Source: Pseudocercospora fijiensis CIRAD86
Lineage: Eukaryota > Ascomycota > Dothideomycetes > Mycosphaerellales > Mycosphaerellaceae
Assembly: GCF_000340215.1 (NCBI RefSeq)
Contig: NW_006921541.1
Span: 3,259,527 to 3,323,526 of the forward strand
Reading direction: 5' to 3'
Length of the DNA: 64,000 bases
The notes beneath the pieces were generated by a model. That model was not told the origin of the DNA and searched no databases. It saw nothing but the letters and a program-made list of their open reading frames with translations. This document shows positions 32,480 through 44,545 of this stretch, piece after piece (within the stretch, counting starts at the first letter, position 1; each line of letters starts with the position of its first letter). A program made the position numbers and the translations under genes.

Positions 32480-35400
32480 TATTTTAACTATTTCAACTAT
32501 TTCATAATAATCGAATAAGCTCTAGCTCTAGCGAAAACGAACATCGAGAATTAGCGGAATCCTCTAAATCCGAAAACGCCCCTAATCCTATTAACGAAGA
32601 AATCAGGCGGCGACTAGTTAACATAAGTAAGCCTCCTACGCCCTCTACGCTAGAGGCGCTCTATACTGTCCTTATAAAAATGATAGAGAAGCAAACTAAG
32701 CTTCTCCGTTAAAACAAGCGTCGCCCGCTAGAGCTAGGGAGTAGGGCAAATCCCCTGTTCGAAGGGTAGAACGCTATAGCACATATTAAGCGCTTTAAGG
32801 AAGGCTTAGTTAATTACGAGCTCGACAGAGAATCCGACTAGTACAAGATTCGGTCCTTTACGAGGACTACCTCCTCTAAGCTTTACCGAACCCTTAAAAC
32901 CCTAGTTGGCTACCTAGAAAAGGACGATAAGTCTGATACTAACTAGGAGACCTTTAAGATAGCCTTTATAAAGGAGTATCGGGAGCGCGATAGCCGTCGC
33001 ATTAAAGGCAGTCGTGCGTAGCTCGAGTCCCTCTACTTAGTAAGGCGCACTAAGGATAACGACCTAAAGGGGTATGTCCGCGAGTTTGTCGAGTTAGCGG
33101 ATAGCATCGAACAGAGTAATCTCGAAAACTCTTAGAGAACAAGGCTGCTCCTCTAGGGGTTGCTATAGCCTATAGCTTAGCGTATCTTCCGTCGCTATAA
33201 GCTTAGCGAGGCCGATCCTAAGAGCTTTAGGAAGTATAAAGAGGTCCTAGTGTGTATTAAGGCCGACATTAATAGCGCAGCCGATGCGAGGAAGTTTATC
33301 TATAGCGAAGACCGGAATAACCTAGCGTAGGTTAGGAAAGAAGCCTTAGTAAGCAAGGGACCTAAGTTCCTTCCTAAATCGCAAAGTAGTCCTAAGACCG
33401 TAACTCCTACTATTACTAAGCACTCTTAAGATATCGCGGACTTAGCTAAATCCCTAGCCTAGCTAAACCTAAATACGAAAGCATTGCAGCGAGTTAGGGA
33501 GGTTATTAATGCTACTATACTAGGCGATATACTACTAGTCTACTAGGTTTCAGATCCCAACTACCCTAAAGCCCCTTTAGTAGATGTCTACGCTATACGG
33601 AAGATCTATTCTAACTTAGATAGCAAGTGCTAGATGTGTAGCGGGTTCAAATATATCTAATCGTCCTGCCCTATCTAGAAAGAGCTTCTTAAAAGGAAGC
33701 TTATTATGCAAGTAAATAGCCGATTCTACTATACAGACACCGGCGACAAGATTGATTTCGAATAGGATCGGAGAGCCCCGAAGCTGCCTTAGCTAAAGAC
33801 CCTTCTAGAAAAGAAGTACGGCGGCAAGATCGAGTTTAAAGATACTAGGAATAGTACCCTCGCCGCTATTGCTAAACGAGAAACTCAGAAGGTTAGGGCA
33901 AAACAGGTTAAGGAGCGAAGCAGTAACGGTACTACTAAGCCTATTAAAGTCAACTTTGTTTCTTAGGATCCGGACGTAGTTACTAATGTTTACGCGGTTA
34001 CTAAGAACAGTATAGATGTCTACGCTACTATACGGTCTTAGACCTAGTCCTAAAGCAAGGGCAAGAGCCCTTAGAACCCTACTCGCCCTAGTGCGGCAGC
34101 CCCTACTAGGGTACTAAAGAACAAGGCGGCCGACAAGGCTAAGCAATAGCGAGAGTTAACTGCTAAAACTAAGACTCTCTAGACAGCTACAGACCGCGCT
34201 GCCCGATCTAGCACCGCACCTAGCACCGCCCCTAGCACCCTACCTACAGAAAGCCTAGTCGTCCTAGAGACTCTAGAGGTCGATATAGAGGATGTTACTA
34301 CCGACATTAGTAGTACCCTAGGCCTAGCTAACCTACCTACCTACAAACGGAAGTTATCCGACCTAAAGAGCTTTCGCTTTAATAGGTATATAAAAAAGTA
34401 TAGTACTAGCCTAGCTAACTCCTTAGACATAAAGGCAAACGCTCTCTTCTAGGCTTTATAGTTCCTAGACCTTAAGTCTAATATATCTATAGGAGAGCTG
34501 CTAGTATACGGTTTGCCTACTAACCTGTTCTAGAGCCGAATCCCTAACGATACTACCTTTATAAAAGACCTCGCTGCCCTCCGAAGGAAGTAGGGACGAG
34601 AAGACTATATCGACGTCTCCTCCCTATAGTTCCTTCCTAAATTTTTAGGTACCTAAGAGTTAGTAGAAGGCGAATCGGTAACCTACGAGAACTAAGAGAC
34701 TATCGATAATACTAACGAAGAGGGAGTAGAGGAGATAGGCCGAGGGGATAGTAATAATCCCGACCCTACTCTAGTTTCAGTTTCTATTAAAGCTATCCGA
34801 TTTACTAGCTAATAAATCGGTCGAGTAGGACCTCCTCGACCTAAAGAACTTTACTCTATCCCTAATAATATAGACCTTTCCGTAGTTACCCGTTCCTTCG
34901 CCGTCGTCCCCGCTATCTATATTTAGGTTACTATCGGGAGCTATAGTTAACAGATACTAGCAATGCTTGATAATAGTTCGGAGTTACTTATTATAAGTGA
35001 GCGTTAGGCTAAACAACTTAGGCTGCCGATAAACAGAGACATTTCCCTCGGCATATAGGGAGTAAATAGGGAGGTTGCGCTAGTAGGTGCCTGCTATAAT
35101 ATTATAGTAGACGCTTTCGGCATATACTTTTCCTTTACCTTCTAGATTGCCGCCGACCTAAACACGCTAATTATTCTAGGTCGGCTATAGTCTCGCATAA
35201 CTCGTAGTGTCTAGCGCAACTGCGACGATAGCTCCTAGGAGGGAACTATCGCTAACTAGAAGGGCAACCGAGTCGTATTTACTAGTTATGTCGGCAACAC
35301 TAGCTACAAGTCCTATAAGGATATCCTTGCTACTTCTAGACGGTCTTCGGGAAACGCTACGGCNNNNNNNNNNNNNNNNNNNNNNNNNNNNNNNNNNNNN

Positions 35401-35690
35401 NNNNNNNNNNNNNNNNNNNNNNNNNNNNNNNNNNNNNNNNNNNNNNNNNNNNNNNNNNNNNNNNNNNNNNNNNNNNNNNNNNNNNNNNNNNNNNNNNNNN
35501 NNNNNNNNNNNNNNNNNNNNNNNNNNNNNNNNNNNNNNNNNNNNNNNNNNNNNNNNNNNNNNNNNNNNNNNNNNNNNNNNNNNNNNNNNNNNNNNNNNNN
35601 NNNNNNNNNNNNNNNNNNNNNNNNNNNNNNNNNTATACATCGTCGAAAGAGGCATTACTACCGGACGCGGGTCTACCCGAACTAACTAAT
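32480..35690 (+). pseudogene. Inner element gag and protease
   Basis: The plus frame, RIP stops read through, gives a capsid-like region (PLFEGQNAIAHIKRFKEGLV, then SFTRTTSSKLYRTLKTLVGY and LLLQGLLQPIAQRIFRRYKL), a Cys-containing knuckle (KCQMCSGFKYIQSSCP, about 33,627-33,675), a long Lys/Thr/Ala-rich linker, and a retropepsin-like segment with ILAMLDNSSELLIISERQA (about 34,957-35,010; the catalytic D-T/S-G reads D-N-S). The 270-N gap falls after it. The frame seems to end near 35,685, just before another palindromic motif. Confidence 0.75.
35364..35633. other. Assembly gap, 270 N
   Basis: Unknown bases inside the inner retrotransposon between the protease and polymerase regions. Frames drawn through it are meaningless. 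Confidence 0.99.
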
Positions 35691-35703
35691 TAGAGCGCGA
35701 GTC

Positions 35704-35728
35704 TAATGCTACCCCGGGGGTATTATTA
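35704..35728 (+). repeat. Palindromic boundary motif 2
   Basis: TAATGCTACCCCGGGGGTA plus TTATTA, directly after the gag-protease frame and before pol. Confidence 0.85.
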
Positions 35729-36059
35729 CGAATCTAACGTTTTCGCCGGCGTTATAAATTAGGACTACTAGCTGCACACCTATCGACTTAAGGAAACTTC
35801 TAAAGAAGTTTACGCGCTGTTTTGTTACGCTAATCTCTAAGCCTAGCGACAAAGAGAGCGAGCTCGGGTTCGACAATCGATTAGTATACACACCCTATAC
35901 AAAAGGGTAGCCGATAAGATTAAGCCCGTAAAGGGCAGCGTACACATTACCGATAGGTCTAATCCTAGCGGAAACCCTAACTAGCGACAAAAGTGCCTTA
36001 ATTAGGAGGCGACACTACTACCTAGGGATAGTCCGTACGATCAGAAATACATTACTAAA

Positions 36060-39000
36060 AAGTTTTCTACTATCCCTAGAGGGTTAAGGCTAATAGAAGA
36101 GAGGCTTGCGAAAATCAAACCTAGTATCGAGCTTTTAGATCGTAAACTAGAGTTGCTATACGAGCTTCTTTACAATCGCGAGGCTATATTAGTATATAAC
36201 TTTACTTACCTAGGCAGAATCAATCCGGAGGTTGCCCCTCCGTAGAGGATCCGAACGATCGAATATAAGCCTTAGGCCTACCTAGGTTTTAAGCTAAACC
36301 TAAGCCTACGAGGTATAGTTAAGGACATAATACGACAGCGTATAAAGGCCGGCACACTTAAGCCTTCCTATGCCTCGTATCGTAATCTATACTTCCTAGT
36401 TTAAAAGAAAACAGCTCCTAGGGAACCAAAGAAGTACCGTCTAATTAACGCTATACAAAAGTTTAACGCAGTTACGATTAGAGATACTAACCTTCCTCCG
36501 GAGACTAATAGGTTCTTAGAAGCTTTTACTAACTGTATTATAGCTTTACTAGTTAACGTTTTCTCGGGCTACGACTAAATTCCTCTCTATCCTAATAGCC
36601 GCGACCTTACTAGTTTCGAGACACCTCTTAGGCTATATAGACAAACCACCCTTCCCTAAGGGGCAACTAACTCCGTAGCCTAGTTCGTTCGCATTATAAA
36701 CTAAGTCCTCGCGGCCTATATCTCCTATATAGCGATGCCTTTCCTCGACGATATCGGTATCAAGGGCCCTAAAACTAGGTACGACAATAAAGAAGTGGAG
36801 CCTAGCATCCGTAGGTTCTTTCTCGAACACATTTAGAACCTCGATAGTGTCCTCTACGACCTAGAGCGAGCCAACCTAACGGTATATAGGGAGAAGCTTT
36901 AGCTCCTATGCAAACGAATAAACATTGTCGGGTTTGTAACTAATAAGAACGGCCGCTATCCTAATAATGTACGGGTCCTAAAGATAGTGTCCTAGCCGGA
37001 TCCTACCTATTAGAAGGATGTCCGAACCTAGCTTAGAGTAGTCTCCTACTTCCGTATCTAGGTCGAGAACTTTGTATTAGTATACAAGCCCTTATACGCC
37101 TTGCTTAAGAAGGATACTAAATTCGAATAGACCTCTGTTTACTAAGCGGCTAAGGATACGGTAACTAAGGCGCTCGTTAGCGCACCTACACTAACATCTA
37201 TTAACTACTTAGAGGGTGCGGGTTTAATAATTATTACTATCGACTCGAGCGGGGAAGGCTATAGCGAGATACTAATGCAGTATAACCGTAAGGAGCTATC
37301 CTTGCGTTATCCTGTCCGGTACGACTTAGGGCTATAGAAACCGATCGAGGCCCGGTACGATACTAGCAAGCGAGAATGCCTTAGAGTCTATAAGGCTCTA
37401 AAGAAGTTCCGACTATAGCTCTTTAGTATGTTCTTTCGCTTAGAAATCGATGCTTAGACGCTAGTCTATTAGCTTAACCGTATAGCCTCCGACCTACTAA
37501 ACTCTACGATAGCTCGGTAGGTTACCTAGATCTATTTGTTTGACTTCGACGTCTTCTACGTTCCTAGCAAGAAGCATACTAGACCGGATAGCCTTTCTAG
37601 AAGGCCCGCTATAGAAGAGGACATCGCCGAGATAATAGAAGAAGAGGATATCGATGCGGTAATTAACCGCACCTTCTTCGCTGCCTTCTATATTAATACT
37701 ATACTAGCGATTACTAGGCCTGCTGCTAACGACTAACCTAGCGACTAACCTAGTAGCTAGCCCGACGAGAGCCCTACTGCTAACGATAACGACTAGGCTA
37801 AAGCTAAGGCGGATGAACTAGAGAGGGATAATATCCTTAATAGGGTCTACTCCGACGACTCCTATTATATCGCCTACTTCCTAACCTATGCGAAGAAAGC
37901 GCCTAGCCTATTAAAGAGTTAATACCGTCGGGTTATTCGCTATTCTCGACGATTCCTAGTTAAAGATCGAATCCTTTAGCGATAGGCTATAATTAACGCA
38001 CCGCTCTAGCGTGTTATTAACGATCTAGTAGCCCGACAAGAAATCCTTCGTTCCGTTTACGATAAGCTCGGCTACCGAGCGGCGGAGGGTACCTTCGATA
38101 TCCTTCGTCGGCGCTACTAGTAGGACGGCGTATAGGCTAATATCTCCCGTTACTATAAGAGCTGTCCTAAGTGCAACTTTAGGAATAGCTACCGACGTCT
38201 AGGAGAGCTGCGTATTCCTGTAGCCTAATTAGTCGGGGAGCGATAGTACGGCGATAGTGTCTATCTTAGCCGCAATAATAGCTTGTATATTATTCGAGAG
38301 GGTCTTTCTCGATAGCCGGAGGCCTATTATTTCTATAAGGGCTACGGCGCAATCAATGCTCGTAATATAGCTACCTTCCTGTTTAAAGATCTGTTTTGCC
38401 GCTAGGGAACACCTTACGAGATTATCTTAGACAACGCTACGAATAACATAGCTAAAGAAGTTCAAGTACTACTTGTTTCCTATAGGGCGAAAAACGTTCG
38501 TATCTCCCCGTACTATCCCTAGTCGAATACTATTATTGAACGTAGCTATCGGTCTTTAATTGATGCCCTATCTAAGATAACTAATAGAGGGGATAGGTCC
38601 GTTCCTATCTCTACCCGCGTCCCGGCCCTTCTCTAGGCGGATCGAACTACTATTATCGATACGACTAGACTTACGCTAGCAGAGCTTATAATTAGGAGGG
38701 ACGCCGTTCTTTCTATTAAGTTGTCCTATCGCACGTATAGCGTTTACGATTAGGGATCTGTTCGTACTAGAGCGGATCTCCTTGCCCTACGCGCTAAGGC
38801 TCTTAAGGATATAACGACTACTTCTTAGGAGGGACTTGCTCGACAACGTCGCCTTCGTAAGGAGGCTAAGCAGTATTTCGACGACTATAATGCTATTAAC
38901 TAGGAGCCTCTAAAGGTTAGCGATATAGTCCTCCTATACCGGTCGGAGCTAGAATATAGTTACTCCTATAAGCTAGCCTTTAAATAGAAAGGGCCTTATA

Positions 39001-39450
39001 GAGTATAGGAGGTCCTTTACGATAGTTCTACGTACCGGCTTTAGGAACTTGATAGTGCTACCTTAAAGTACTCGTACCCCCGAGCTAATCTAAAGAAGGT
39101 CGTCGAGTTAAGAGAGCCTATCCGTCCTCCCCCGACCGAGGAGGAAGTTAATGCCTCTATAGACCCTCTACCGACCTTAGATACCTATCGAGAGGAGGAT
39201 CCTACCGTAATTATAGATCCTATTCTACCCGACAACTATACGTATCCCTAGATACATCTTAGTAAGCTATTAGGAATAACTTATAAACAAAGGGAGGGTT
39301 ATATACGTATTAATTACGCGTAGAGCATTTCCGATATTAATTCCGATAGTGAACTAGACTTCTAGCTATCTAACTCTAACTCCGAAGAGGAGCTCGACTA
39401 GTCTAGCGACGAAGACCGCCTAGAATTATAGCTAGATCCCGAGACTAAAT
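36060..39450 (+). pseudogene. Inner element pol: RT, RNase H, integrase
   Basis: The plus frame reads FKLNLSLRGIVKDIIRQRIK, PKKYRLINAIQKFNAVTIRD, FSGYDQIPLYPNSRDLTSF, QGATNSVAQFVRIINQVL and the active site MPFLDDIGIKGP (about 36,738-36,775, FLDD kept), then RNase H-like SINYLEGAGLIIITIDSSGE, the intact stretch FDFDVFYVPSKKHTRPDSLS (37,536-37,736), an integrase zinc site (CPKCNFRN, about 38,166), DNATNNIAKEVQVLLVSYRA and SPYYPQSNTIIERSYRSLID. After the integrase there is an acidic tail and no chromodomain. The retained catalytic aspartates show the lineage, but stops make it inactive. Confidence 0.85.
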
Positions 39451-39712
39451 AATTGCTTGCTCTTCCTTACCTCTATCTGCCTCTACTACGTTACTTCCTT
39501 ACTCTTATCAATCGTTCTCCGCGCTGTTAATACAGTACCGCCCTATAGCTTTAGTCCTTACTACTTGTTCCTACGGATATTGATACTTATAGTTACTGCC
39601 CTCTTTTGCTTTTACTTTGTCTATTGTGTTACTCTTTTGCCTTCGAGATATTGCTATAACTTTATTCCTTTGCTCTTGTTTTTCCTTAGATAGAACTGTA
39701 CGAGGCGTGTTT

Positions 39713-39741
39713 TCCTAATAATACCCCGGGGGTAGCATTAG
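39713..39741 (-). repeat. Palindromic boundary motif 3, opposite orientation
   Basis: CCTAATAATACCCC/GGGGGTAGCATTAGG, the reverse complement form of motifs 1 and 2, about 265 bp after the pol frame ends. Confidence 0.85.
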
Positions 39742-40170
39742 GAAGATAGCCGAACCTAACCCCTCTACCCTTCTAGGACTACTTCCCTCTAGATTCCTAG
39801 ACTCTAGCAACCTTCCTCAAGTGACAACGACAACAAGATACTCTGCTAGAGACTGTTCCTGCCCTAATTAGCACTAGTTACGCAGGACACTAAGAAAGGG
39901 AGGTTCCCTATCCCTCTCCCTTCCTAGCTCTTAGATAGACACAGCAACCTAGGCCTATAGCCTCTAAGAATAGGGACCTTAGGCTATTAAGCTTAGTGTT
40001 TAGAAGAAGGAAGAAGGTAAACGCACAGACTACCCTTACGTACTTGCTAATATAAAAGGTAATGCTATATCTACAACGGTAGTGCTATAGGCTAACGCAC
40101 TAACGAATTAGCTACGCTAGGCCTAGGCGACTTGCTTCTCGCTACCGAGTATCTCTAGAGAAAAGCTAAT

Positions 40171-40197
40171 GCTACCCCGGAGGTATTATTAGTCCCG
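40171..40197 (+). repeat. Palindromic boundary motif 4
   Basis: CTAATGCTACCCCGGAGGTA plus TTATTAG, 430 bp upstream of the third ORF; one G-to-A change in the core. Confidence 0.8.
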
Positions 40198-40600
40198 CTA
40201 GCTTTACTACTATAGATTTCTGCTAAGGACTCGAACTAGCTAGTTACATTTCGAGTATGCGAGAATCTACGATAGCTAAAGGTTAACAAAGGCGCGTAGT
40301 CGCTACTAGCAATTAGCTAGATCGATTGTTAAACTTTAGCCTACCCTAACAACAAAGAAGTCTCGTATATAGCTTTACTTTTATATACAGCCGTTATCCG
40401 TTTGCTTTACTAGCGCGGAACACACGGACTACGTCACCTTCGTACTATATTTAAAGCGAGCTTCCTAAGCTCCTTCTTCTACTCGGTTACTAACCAACTC
40501 GCTACCGCCTAAAACCCCCCTTCTATCTAAACCCTTTAATTATTATTGTTAAGCAACGAACACACTTTGCAAACTCGTTTCTAAACCGCCTTAGTCGACT

Positions 40601-43370
40601 ATGTCTTCCGGCGCCCCGAATCCGCTAGGCGCTAGTAGTAGCAACGACCTACCTGCCCCTATTAACCTAAGCCTAGCCGCCCTAGTTCCGATCGAAGCCC
40701 TATCCGACAGCGCCTTAGCTACTACAACTAGCCTCGAGCACTACTTCTAGATCGTTACCGCCCTTAAAGACCCTTAAGAGAAGATCTAGAACGCTCGTAC
40801 CCTACTACGCGTTATTGATAGGAATATTAAGAAGGCTACTATCTTAGTTGCGTACGGTATAAACAACTTGCGTTAGTCTATCGGTAAGCGTATCTTTAAG
40901 CGCGAGGTTCTTAACGATATAGATATTAAACAAGCCTTTCCTATCGTCTATAGCCTCGAGACTGCCGGCACCTAGATTCGTTTACGCTTTAAGACCCTCG
41001 ACTAGGCCTTCGAACATTAGGGAGGACTAAGCAGTCTTCCTAAGAGCCTTATTAACTTCGCCTACGGTAGACAAGAGCGTACTAAGTAGGTTTCTTCGTT
41101 CGTTAATAAGTACAAGGTCCGTCGTTAAGGCGCCGAGCATCTTTCCCGCACTATAATCTATCGCGTATCTACCGCTAGTAAGAAGGTAGGCAAGCAGTTA
41201 CTTAACTTGTCCTTTACGCTTAACGACTTTACGACAGCCTACTAGAAGAAGTACTACGATGCGATTGTCTAGGTCGATCTTAACGTATAGATAACTAAGG
41301 ATCTACTAAAAGAGAAGGGCTATCGCATTAATAGTATAGGCTTTATTGTTAAAGGTTAAGAGGCTCCTATCGTTAACGTCCTTAAACGTAAGGCCCTTCG
41401 CCTAGAAACTAAGGCCGATACGGCTACTAGTCTCGCGCTCGCTACGGAGATATAGGCTAAGGATCGTCGCTCGACCCGTAACCGTAAGGTCCCTTAAGAA
41501 GTTTAAGACGAGCGCGCTAAGGCCGAAGCAGCGCGTAAGAAGGCATTACATACTCGCTAGGCCCTCCGTAAGGCTACTAAGAAGTATAGCGCTCCTTCTA
41601 GTACCGACTATAGTACTAACTATAGTACTAACTATAGTAACTCGGATGTTAATATACTAGATATACTACTAGAAGATGTCTCCTCCGAAGGCTCCTTTAG
41701 CGAGCGTAGAAATAGAGGCCTCTCGCCGATCCTGTTAACTAAGAACATTTGTAGTTTTTACAAGGGCGACTCTATCGCGTACCTTATTACCGATATCGAT
41801 ATAGTTCCTAAAGCCGTAATAGGCGAAGCTCCTACCGCCCTCTCTATCTATTAATAGCTCGACGACCTTAGTAAGCTAGGAGAAGAGCCGTTCTCTATGT
41901 ATACTAACTATATTAAGAAGGCCGCTAAGGTCTGTAGTCTCTATACTAGTACTAAGGCGAGTGTCCTCGTCGGTCGCCTATTAAAGATTAGTCGCGAGGT
42001 TCCTAATTAAGACGCCTTCGCTGCCCTTAAGGCTAATTAGGCCTATACTAACTAGTTTCCTAGACGCCCTATTGCCGCCCCGATATCTCTAGGACTCTAC
42101 GCGTTCAACCCTACTAGTACTATTACTCGCGCCCTTACGCTAACGGATCGCTAGAGCAAGTTCGTTACCGGCATTCTTAGCTAAGGCACCTCCTTCGATC
42201 GCTTTCGCTAGACTAGCAATGCTATCTTCCCTTAAGTCTTTAGTTAGTTACAAGAGCCTCGTAGAGTATATCTTCCTTTCCTTATCGACCTAATATAGGA
42301 AGAGTTTGAGATGTACCTTTAGCATATACGTAATATACCTAAGTCTAAGCAAGAAGGCCGCAATGCCCTTTAAACTTATAGTGTAAGCAACTAAATCGTC
42401 CGCTAGCACCCTGCCCTATAGCTCTTAGCTGTCGCCCTTCGACCTAATTACGTATACGAGCTTATCTCCGTCCCTAAGCCTACTAAGTTCTTTAAGGTTG
42501 GCGGTACTTACGAAAACTGTCCTTCTAAGGAGTCTACTCGTCTCGGATAAGATATAGTTAAGCTCGCAGCTAGCGAGGGTGCCAGTTACCTACGTATTAA
42601 GGTCTGTCTTATATCTAAGGATAAGACTAGCTGCTCTACTATTGTCGAAGGCATACATTAGCCCGAGGTCTTTACGAACTAGGTTAAGAAGCTTAAGGCT
42701 CGTAGCCTAGTCCTACTAAGCAAGATCGGCAAGCTTACTAATAAGCACCTTACCGACGACGACCTCGACTATATATTCGATAGTCAACCTAATAGTAAGG
42801 GGCGTAAGGCGGAGTAGATCCTCAACCCTCTAAAGGAGTGCGAGGTCTCTGTTTAGATGCCGTACCTGCTATATAGTAATCTAAAGACCGAGAGCAACCG
42901 TATATTAATTGACCTAGGCTACTCTCGCGTTATTAATAGCACTAAGGTTAAGGGTTACGAGAACTTAACAGTCTCCTAGGTTGCTAAAGCGCACCGCAAT
43001 CTAACCGCCCTCCCGGCCTCTAACTCCTTCGTACTATTCGCTTTCCCTACGGCGATCTTAGTCGAAGGCCTCGGCTACATCTCCGACGCTCTAGTTAGTA
43101 GGATTCCTTAGTTAAGTTACGTTGTTTAGAACGAAGTTGAACAGATCCTCTAGCTTAATAACGAGGGACTTAAGGAATATCTATACAATTAGGAGAATGC
43201 TACGACGGAAAAGGCTATTAACCTCCTCGTTAATTAAGCTTTCTACGAGGGACAGTACTTCGGTACTAACAGCTTTAACGTATACGGAGGAGATTTCGAG
43301 AGCCGACTAGCAGATAAGGTTATTGCTAGTAAGGATTACGGTACATTAAAGCAGCAGTAAGTTAGCGTAG
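40601..43370 (+). pseudogene. Third ORF of the inner element, unknown protein of about 920 aa
   Basis: A preserved ATG at 40,601 (start MSSGAPNPLGASSSNDLPAP) opens a frame broken only by RIP-type TAG/TAA stops to at least 43,370. Visible parts are a Ser/Ala-rich start; a charged helical region (QNARTLLRVIDRNIKKATIL, then LKRKALRLETKADTATSLAL); a basic coiled-coil-like stretch (KAEAARKKALHTRQALRKAT, about 41,518-41,580); and a C-terminal region with YEGQYFGTNSFNVYGGDF. I see no signal peptide or membrane segment, so an env is unlikely, and no motif that I recognise. It sits downstream of pol inside the LTRs. Confidence 0.6.
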
Positions 43371-43423
43371 TAGATTAGATACTTAGGAAGTTGTTTTTAT
43401 ATATTAATGGAATCTAGGAACAA

Positions 43424-43448
43424 TGCTACCCCGGGGATGTTATTACGG
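43424..43448 (+). repeat. Palindromic boundary motif 5
   Basis: CAATGCTACCCCGGGGATG plus TTATTA, after the third ORF and 110 bp before the 3' LTR of the inner element. Confidence 0.8.
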
Positions 43449-43558
43449 AGTCTCTAAAAGATAGCCTTAGCTAAGATGCCTAAAGTTACTGCATAACTGT
43501 TTGTTTTAAGCGCACAATATAAAGCGTGTCTAGTTAGACACGAAGAAAGGGAGGGATA

Positions 43559-43838
43559 TTGGCTAGTAACCGGCCCTATACACCTAGGCTGAGTTTTGAG
43601 CCTACATAAGAGGCCTCCTTCTACATTGTAGATAGGGTACCAACCTCGTACAGTATATTGTTTATATCACACTTCTATAATGCCTATGTTGTAGGGCCCT
43701 AGTTATCAGCCTAAGCAACCGTCTTGTCATCCTATTATACTAAACATAGCTGCCTATATTACTATAGGTTATGTTACCCTCGGTAGCCTATACTATTACT
43801 GCAGGTAGTGGTAGTGGTTTTGGTTTCCGTCCTTCACT
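43559..43838 (+). repeat. Inner Ty3/gypsy 3' LTR
   Basis: About 280 bp. A purine tract precedes it and the duplication ATTAT follows. It retains more CA/TG than the 5' copy (for example GTGGTAGTGG versus GTAGTAGTAG), so the two LTRs were hit unequally by RIP. Confidence 0.85.
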
Positions 43839-43843
43839 ATTAT

Positions 43844-44545
43844 GCTAGACACCCTTAGAAACCCTATACTAAGGCAACAATATACTTAGGACCTGTATCT
43901 TCGAGCTAAACAGAAGACTAATTAATCGGCTCGCTTATTTGAAGCCTATTTAAAAACCCTTAAAGACGACCTTCCGCCTAAGACTAATTCTATATAGATC
44001 TCGGAAATACGCCCTAAGCTTAGGTAGGAGCTTATTCTCGAATTAGACCGCCGTCGTGTGTTCGAATAGGCTAACCTAATACGTATTCAATTTATAGTTA
44101 AAGTAGAAACAGCTAAACGAGCTATCTAGCTTTAGTAACGACTAGAATTAAGGATCCGACTAGCTAGTACTAACCGTAGCAACCGTAGTAGCCGCGGAGG
44201 AAACTAAGGTTCCTATTAGGACAATAGTGCTAACAATAGGAACAGTAACGATCGTAGAAGAGGCCGTAGCCGGCGGCTATATAGAGGAGGCCGCGATAGG
44301 GGCCGCGGAAGGGGCTCGTATCCCTATAATGCTAACCGCTCGGCTAATAATAGTAACAATAGCTACGGCAGTCTACTAACCGGGTTGAAGTGCTTTAATT
44401 GTAATAGTACTAGCTATCTACTAGGCTAATGCGATAAACCTAAGGACTAGGCCCGAATTAACCGTGCTTCCGCTAAACACTAAAAGCACCTCTTAGCGGC
44501 TAATGCTACCCCTATAGGCCAACCTTCGAAAAAAGAGTAAGCGCC
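43844..44545 (+). pseudogene. Chromovirus gag, 3' part with zinc knuckle
   Basis: It continues the gag interrupted at 31,411. A helical region (LYLRAKQKTNQSARLFEAYL) is followed by an Arg/Gly/Asn-rich basic stretch (about 44,170-44,330) and a CCHC-like knuckle CFNCNSTSYLLGQCDKPK (about 44,391-44,445, with the His apparently lost). It ends near 44,540 with a stop before pol. It would have bound and packaged the RNA. Confidence 0.75.

Larger units (their letters stand above)
39456..40600 (+). other. Inter-ORF region of the inner element
   Basis: It lies between pol and the third ORF. It contains two of the palindromic motifs (39,713-39,741 and 40,171-40,197) and a short hydrophobic plus frame (39,457-39,693, Leu/Tyr/Phe-rich), probably chance because it has no RIP-type stops. 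Nothing else recognised. Confidence 0.45.
31412..43838 (+). mobile_element. Inner Ty3/gypsy retrotransposon with extra ORFs, 12.4 kb
   Basis: LTRs at 31,412-31,690 and 43,559-43,838 (about 280 bp, starting TGGCTAGTAACCGG) enclose the element. The 5-bp duplication ATTAT lies at 31,407-31,411 and 43,839-43,843, and a purine tract (GAAGAAAGGGAGGG) precedes the 3' LTR. Inside are an unexplained upstream ORF, gag-protease, pol without a visible chromodomain, and a third large ORF. Near-palindromic motifs stand at the ORF boundaries. It is unusually long for a fungal Ty3/gypsy element. It includes an N gap at 35,364-35,633. Confidence 0.85.

Noticed and set aside
39457..39693. Hydrophobic 78-codon frame after pol of the inner element
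   Set aside because: It is Leu/Tyr/Phe-rich by base composition alone and lacks the Q/W-type stops expected of a once-coding frame in this region.
40601..43370. Envelope gene in the inner retrotransposon
   Set aside because: No signal peptide, fusion peptide or membrane segment could be seen in the read-through translation.
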